From Bondarzewia mesenterica (lineage: Eukaryota > Basidiomycota > Agaricomycetes > Russulales > Bondarzewiaceae): a stretch of 64,000 nucleotides of DNA. Shown here piece by piece: positions 59,626-64,000 of this stretch; position 1 is the first letter of the stretch; every line of letters begins with the position of its first letter. The notes beneath the pieces were generated by a model. The model saw only the letters and a program-made list of their open reading frames with translations. It had not been told where the DNA came from and did no database searches. Position numbers and translations under genes: made by a program. The stretch covers positions 1 to 64,000 of the forward strand of contig SGPL01000077.1 in the NCBI GenBank assembly GCA_004802705.1, given 5' to 3'.

Positions 59626-60129
59626 TTAGTAACCGTAATCCTCTCGGTCATCTTCGGGATAAAAATAGGGAGGACGGTGAGGTCGCGAGGTTGACGCTAC
59701 CCAATATCCAAATTCGTGAAAAGCAGCCAAAGTGATGGTTCCAGACGACAGGTTTGGAGGTTTGGGGGCATCAGTTGCGGGTACAATGCGATCTCGGTGG
59801 AAACCTGACGGAGGTCACCATAGAAAATCGCTGATTCAACGATGTGCTTGTGAACCTTTTGGATTGTTGGCGTGTCCTGCAACGTCGGTAAAGTTGGGTG
59901 TTGAACCGAGGCGGTGTGGTCCACCATATTGAAATTTTTTTTGGTCTCCGATTCCTCATGCTGCTGTATGGGGTGAGGCGGCGGCTGTAGGGCGTGGCAG
60001 AGCGCAATTCCCTGAACTGGGAAAATTGAAGATGACGTCTATTGGTCAGGGGCCTAAGATTTGGGTGGAACCTCAGACGCCGGTGAAAGGACTTACTTCC
60101 GACAGCGTGGCGGGTGGGGTTGTGGCCAT
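59626..60129 (-). CDS. Small conserved protein of unknown function
   Basis: A minus-strand gene starting at 60,129 (MATTPPATLSE) with an intron (about 60,095-60,045), then TSSSIFPVQGIALCHALQPP and IQQHEESETK. The frame then changes within an A-run of eight (about 59,941-59,948) into FQYGGPHRLGSTPNFTDVAG, HANNPK, an intron of 51 bp (about 59,870-59,820), GFHRDRIVPATDAPKPPNLS and SGTITLAAFHEFGYWVASTS, ending PEDDREDYGY at 59,626. The last part reads as a constrained protein sequence, so the A-run is probably miscounted by one base. No domain is recognised. It is short (about 130 residues), Pro-rich, without signal peptide or membrane helix. Confidence 0.5.
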
Positions 60130-61360
60130 TGAAAGATAACCAAATGTTAAAGTTTGGAGAGTATTAACAAAGATCCAAAAAAAAGCCACAGTAGAGAGGG
60201 ACGAGAGATGGGGGGCGTACCTCGTCTGACGGTGTCAAATAGCACGTTTCTTCACAGAAAAGTCACTCGAAAGCGCGGCTTGCTTATTGTGATCGAGGGG
60301 AAACAAGAATAGTGGAGTGGGAATCCGTTGGCATCTGGTCGTTCAATGAAAGCAAGATCAGGATGCGGCCAAAGTCGACGCATTGATGTCAATGGCAAAG
60401 ATTGGCCACACCCGAGAGAGTATCCAACTTCCTGGAAGCGCTCTTACACAGCTAAGTCTCGTTTATGACCTCCCTTGTGAACCGGAAATGAAGTATGTGG
60501 CCGTGATGCGTAACAGTGCGGCGGTAATAAAGCTCTTTGCGCCACCTCTAGACCAAATTACTTTGCTAGAACTTGCCGCCAATATGTCCAGCATGGATTG
60601 TCCTACATATACATTACCAATTGTTAGCAAGAGATGATATGAAGAATCGGCAAGAATCGACGGGTACACGGCATGGGCAAACAGCAAATCAATTCGACTC
60701 ACTTTCTGAGATTGAGGCGCATTTGTGCCATAAGGGGTATTGATTTGCTCGGAGGTGTTGAGTGAGTAGCCCCTGACAAGCGATTTTAGGATAATACCTG
60801 GCCACTTGTGGCACCAGCGTGTCCAACAGCGCATATAGTCAGCTTTTGAGACCCAGTAGTGGACCAGTAGTGGATCGCACTGTGGCTACTTAACACTGCC
60901 TCAAGAACGAGGCGTGCGACAGTAAAACAGATGTTTGGCCAACACAAGCTTTTGTACTTACTTACAAGACGCATGCTCGACGATGGGTGATTCATAATAA
61001 GACCGTATACTTCTTGATGAGCAACGATAGGATTCACTATGATTGGCCGACTCGTGAGCCGATGCTTATTGAGTGCGATGCGACTCCAGCAAAGGCCCGA
61101 GCTGACTTTTGGAATTTGTCATCGAGGGTTAAGGCAGTAAGCCGGACAAAGCGGTCAGACCCTGGCAGGACAAGTTTGGGCCACGAACTCACTTCAACAT
61201 TATTTGAACGCCTTGTCTAAGACGATCCTTTGTCCCCCAGCAGTCGTGGAGTGTCAGATGCCCTGCCTTTGCAACCGCATATTGATGAATCATTATCCGA
61301 AGACGAGGATCGGACTCGGACTAGACAGTCGTCGGTGAACCAACGAGTGGGTAAGAAGTG
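60130..61360 (+). other. Unresolved region, possible plus-strand gene remnant
   Basis: Plus-strand protein-like text appears in pieces: SLVYDLPCEPEMKYVAVMRN (about 60.45 kb), LDQITLLELAANMSSMDCPT (about 60.55 kb), VIHNKTVYFLMSNDRIHYDW (about 60.99 kb), FWNLSSRVKAVSRTKRSDPG and, after an in-frame TAA at 61,218, an acidic tail DESLSEDEDRTRTRQSS ending at about 61,358. The last two share a frame. I do not recognise the protein. A gene with a premature stop or an unnoticed intron is possible; the region upstream of 60,380 shows nothing. Confidence 0.3.
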
Positions 61361-61473
61361 AAAAAGCGCTGCTTCTTGTCAACTTGAATTCCCTTGTACT
61401 GCGTACATTACCCACGCTAAATTGTAACCTTCTTCCGTTGATGACTCGTACATAGACCTTCTTGCATGCACCT

Positions 61474-62645
61474 CTACACCGACACGACCCCCTTCGCAAT
61501 CGCGATCTCCGCATTGATAATACTGCTCGTCGCCGCGCCAATGTTGACGTTGTTCGCAAGCACCACGAACTTGATATCTAGCACGCGACATTGCCGCACA
61601 CGACCAACCGACACACCCGAACCAAACTGATGATTCCTGTCGAGGCGCGGTTGTGGGCGATCGGGTTCCTCGTGGACGAAGACAGCCTGGCGGGGGGCGG
61701 AGGGACAACCTGCCGTGTCGGGGGTATACGCCTGGAGAGCCTCGCGGACCTGCTGGGGACTCGGGGGTGGGCGACGGGCAAACCGGATCGAAACTGTCTC
61801 GGTGTGTCCCTCAATGACGGGCACGCGGTTACACGACGCAGAGATGCGCAATGGCGTTTTTGAGTGCATATCGAACTCTTTGGTACCGTCGTCGCCCTCG
61901 GCGATCCCGCCCAAAATTTTGAGTGTCTCCCATTCCATCTTCTCTTCTTCCCCGCTGATGTACGGCACGATGTTGTCGAAGATGTCGAGAGAAGGCACGC
62001 CGGGATAGCCTGCACCGGAGATGGCTTGCATTGTGGTGATGATACATGACTCGATCGGGCCAAAGGCGCGCTCAAGGGCGGCAAGGGGAACGACGACGGC
62101 AGTTGTAGAACAATTGGCATTGGTGACGATGAAGCCTTTTTTGAGTGGTGGCGAGTGCAGGGCGCGTTGTTGTGGGATTATGGAGAAGTGGCTGGGATTG
62201 ACTAACGGTACGATGAGCGGGACGTGAGGATCCCGTCGGTACGACTTTGCATTCGAGAAAACGGCCAGATCTGCAGAGCGGAAGGCGGCCTCTGAGTGGA
62301 GATGGTGATAGCATGAGATCAAGAACGAAAAGGCAATCGTGAGGATATTGATAACGTACCAATGTCGCCGGCTACATCAGCATCCAGTCCAGAAAAAACA
62401 ATGGCGCACTGTTTGAAGTGCTTGGGATCGCAAGTCTGAACGACGAGATCGCGAACGTAGCTCGGTATGGGATCCGTCTGTTTCCAATTTACGGCCTTCG
62501 CATAAGGCTTGCCCGCGGACCGCTCTGAAGCGCCTAATGCATGCACAACAAAGTACGGATGCGTGGCGAGCAGCGCAATAAAGCGCTGGCCGACGGTGCC
62601 AGTCGCGCCAAGCACGCCAACGTTGACTTTTTTATCACCCGCCAT
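61474..62645 (-). CDS. HOM2: Aspartate-semialdehyde dehydrogenase
   Basis: Catalyses NADPH-dependent reduction of aspartyl-4-phosphate to aspartate semialdehyde, the branch-point toward threonine, methionine and homoserine. Two exons, 62,645-62,360 and 62,291-61,474, joined across a 68-bp GT..AG intron in phase (GDI|EAAFRSAD), give 367 residues, the usual length. N-terminal Rossmann motif VNVGVLGATGTVGQRFIALL; RSADLAVFSNAKSYRRDPHV; catalytic Cys in NANCSTTAVV; IESCIITTMQAISGAGYPG; DNIVPYISGEEEKMEWETLK; substrate-binding VIEGHTETVSIRF with catalytic His; C-terminal VGRVRQCRVLDIKFVVLANN and AEIAIAKGVV. All key residues are intact. It is divergent from EMC6 and they share a 183-bp promoter region. 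Confidence 0.96.
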
Positions 62646-62828
62646 TGTCGTCGTGGTCGCTGTTGAAAGGAGAGAGAGATGTAAAAGAGCGAGACGAGAG
62701 AGCCAAACTGGAATGCAGAAGGTGCATGTACAAACTAGCGGCTTCAGCCTGCCGGGACCGTGGGAAATAAAGGCGCTCAGTGTCGACAGCGAGCTTCAAT
62801 CACGCCGCCTTCAGCTTCAGCAACCACC
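62646..62828. promoter_or_regulatory. Shared divergent promoter of HOM2 and EMC6
   Basis: Only 183 bp separate the two start codons, so both promoters must lie here, if transcription starts inside. The minus-strand side carries GA-rich tracts (AAGGAGAGAGAGATG at about 62,676). No obvious TATA box; no palindromic operator stands out. Confidence 0.5.
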
Positions 62829-63282
62829 ATGTCCGCCCCCGCCGACGACGCTGCACATCGCGTCTATGTCCCACATCTTATTCACAATACTTCTGTTATC
62901 AATAACATCAAGTTTATTTCTTCATGTTTTGCTGGAGCAGTTGCAGGAGTACTCGGTCTCGAGAATTGGCTGGGTTTCGCGCTCTTCATAGTCTCCACAC
63001 TTTTCACCTCAGCTTGTTTGTATATCATCAACTTCGAAGGTAGACCAAAAAAGTACGTGCAGGGTGGTATGATGGGGGTCTTGAATCCTGGGCAGGAGAA
63101 CGTATTCTCCTTCATCCTGGTCTGGACATTGTTCTACGGTGCGTGTGCGATTTGATCTGTCAACTCTCATACTGGACCTAACACTTATCTATCGCTGGGA
63201 TAAGGCATTGTTCATGGTATGGCGACGTTCACTTGACGGAATCGGAATGACTGACCTACCATTACCGACAGTGTATGATTAG
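62829..63282 (+). CDS. EMC6: ER membrane protein complex subunit 6
   Basis: EMC inserts tail-anchored and some multi-pass proteins into the ER membrane; EMC6 is a small core subunit. Exons 62,829-63,138, 63,205-63,216 (a 12-nt microexon, GCATTGTTCATG) and 63,272-63,282 give about 110 residues. NNIKFISSCFAGAVAGVLGL and FALFIVSTLFTSACLYIINF are the transmembrane hairpin typical of the family, followed by the conserved GGMMGVLNPGQENVFSFILV and WTLFYGIVHVYD-stop, which is the characteristic C-terminus. The start is in a good context (CCACCATG). Intact. Confidence 0.93.
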
Positions 63283-63452
63283 GCGCTAGTTTGCGCCGTG
63301 CACACGAAATACGCGTATACCGCCTCCAGCTCGCTCTGCTCAGAGTACGGTGAGTACGGATCGAAATGTTTCGACATACTGCTTTAATTTGCCCCGAAGC
63401 CTCTAGAGTTCTGCCTTTTCGGCGAATTCGAGTCCAGTCATATCCTCAGGCA

Positions 63453-64000
63453 TGCAAAGTGCAAAATACCTTCAGGTCGTCTCGAGATCGTCTCTTTCCG
63501 CATGGTCTCCTCGTCGCTCTTTCACGTCTACCTTGTCTTCAATAGTTCTCGGCTTCCGCATTGTCTTCTTCAATCAATCCGTGTGATAAAATCTTTTTCT
63601 TTTCCTTTCGGTCCGGCTTGTTTCCGTAGCGCACAGCTAAAGCGGTATTCACAAAAGGAGAACCATATACAAAGTGTGCGTGGTTCAGACAGTGTTCAAG
63701 TATGTATCGTCCTTCTTCCATTCCCGCGCCGAATTCCGAATATCAGTCTTCCCAGCAAGGACATTTCTTTGTAAGTGTAACATTCTCACAGCATTGCAGC
63801 CATTCATCCGCGAGTAAATCTCTGGAATGAGAGGGCCGCTTTTCATGCCCCTGACTGCTATCCCAGTATGGGAATCCTTGTATTTCGCACACGGGGCGAG
63901 GCAGCAATCCAACTATATTTTGACTATCCTTCCGCGAGAACTGCCCTGATTTCCCCCCTTTTTGTTGGCCCTATGGCTGCTTCATACGTCCTTCTCCAGA
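63453..64000 (+). CDS. 5' part of an unidentified gene, runs off the window
   Basis: A likely start at 63,453 (MQSAKYLQVVSRSSLSAWSP then RRSFTSTLSSIVLGFRIVFF) has the Arg/Ser-rich amphipathic character of a mitochondrial targeting sequence. After an intron ending GTAG at about 63,629, RTAKAVFTKGEPYTKCAWFR follows. After another ending GCAG at about 63,800, the text is NLWNERAAFHAPDCYPSMGI, LVFRTRGEAAIQLYFDYPSA and RTALISPLFVGPMAASYVLL to the window end. I do not recognise the family. Exon joints are tentative. Confidence 0.45.

Noticed and set aside
61578..62120. 180-codon minus-strand ORF overlapping aspartate-semialdehyde dehydrogenase
   Set aside because: It is an alternative frame of the GC-rich second exon. 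The frame with NANCSTT and GHTETVS is clearly the real one.

Overview
This window is nuclear DNA of a mushroom-forming basidiomycete (Agaricomycetes). The genes have many introns of about 45-70 bp with GT..AG ends, and several families are typical of agarics: a spermidine synthase-saccharopine dehydrogenase fusion, paired delta-12 desaturases, DUF6534 membrane proteins, a Plavaka DNA transposon and Ty1/copia remnants. The species cannot be named from the sequence.

Layout. (1) 1-24,000 is an AT-rich, CpG-poor repeat compartment with almost no intact gene. It holds two inverted, broken copia copies (7.7-11.0 kb), minus-strand remnants of a PHD/BAH-type chromatin gene (about 12.6-14.4 kb), an unidentified decayed ORF followed by a cluster of palindromes (17.0-18.3 kb), a SNF2-helicase remnant (18.4-19.9 kb), a satellite of about 130 bp (20.5-21.0 and 22.8-23.47 kb) and a 13-bp minisatellite (23.47-23.84 kb). 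(2) At about 24.0 kb composition turns abruptly GC-rich. 24.03-26.65 kb is a mosaic of broken pieces of unrelated host genes: a HAD glycerol-phosphatase, UDP-glucose dehydrogenase, RNA polymerase largest subunit and, antisense, a Tel2-like piece. Introns are retained, so the pieces were joined as DNA. (3) 27.4-28.9 kb is a membrane J-protein gene. (4) 30,034-37,347 is a TIR-bounded Plavaka transposon with a divergent companion gene. (5) 37.5-39.9 kb has a decayed SDR gene and a 626-bp MITE. (6) 40.2-44.4 kb is a tandem pair of delta-12 desaturase genes. (7) 45.1-51.3 kb has two divergent DUF6534 genes separated by a 1.6-kb TIR element carrying a zinc-ligand ORF. (8) 51.8-64 kb is conventional gene space: a small secreted Cys-rich protein, SPE-SDH fusion, siderophore-iron MFS transporter, a small conserved protein, aspartate-semialdehyde dehydrogenase, EMC6, and the 5' part of a further gene.

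Functional links. The SPE-SDH fusion joins polyamine synthesis to the penultimate step of lysine synthesis. Aspartate-semialdehyde dehydrogenase feeds threonine and methionine synthesis. The desaturases make linoleate from oleate. The siderophore transporter imports ferric siderophores. No operon-like logic is expected, and the clustering looks incidental apart from the tandem or divergent paralogs.

Caveats. Isolated N bases are concentrated at 33-37 and 54-56.5 kb, with N-runs at 56.15-56.27 and 56.44-56.54 kb. Several apparent frameshifts lie at homopolymers, so some 'pseudogene' lesions may be sequence errors. Exon coordinates were read by eye from splice consensus and protein continuity.
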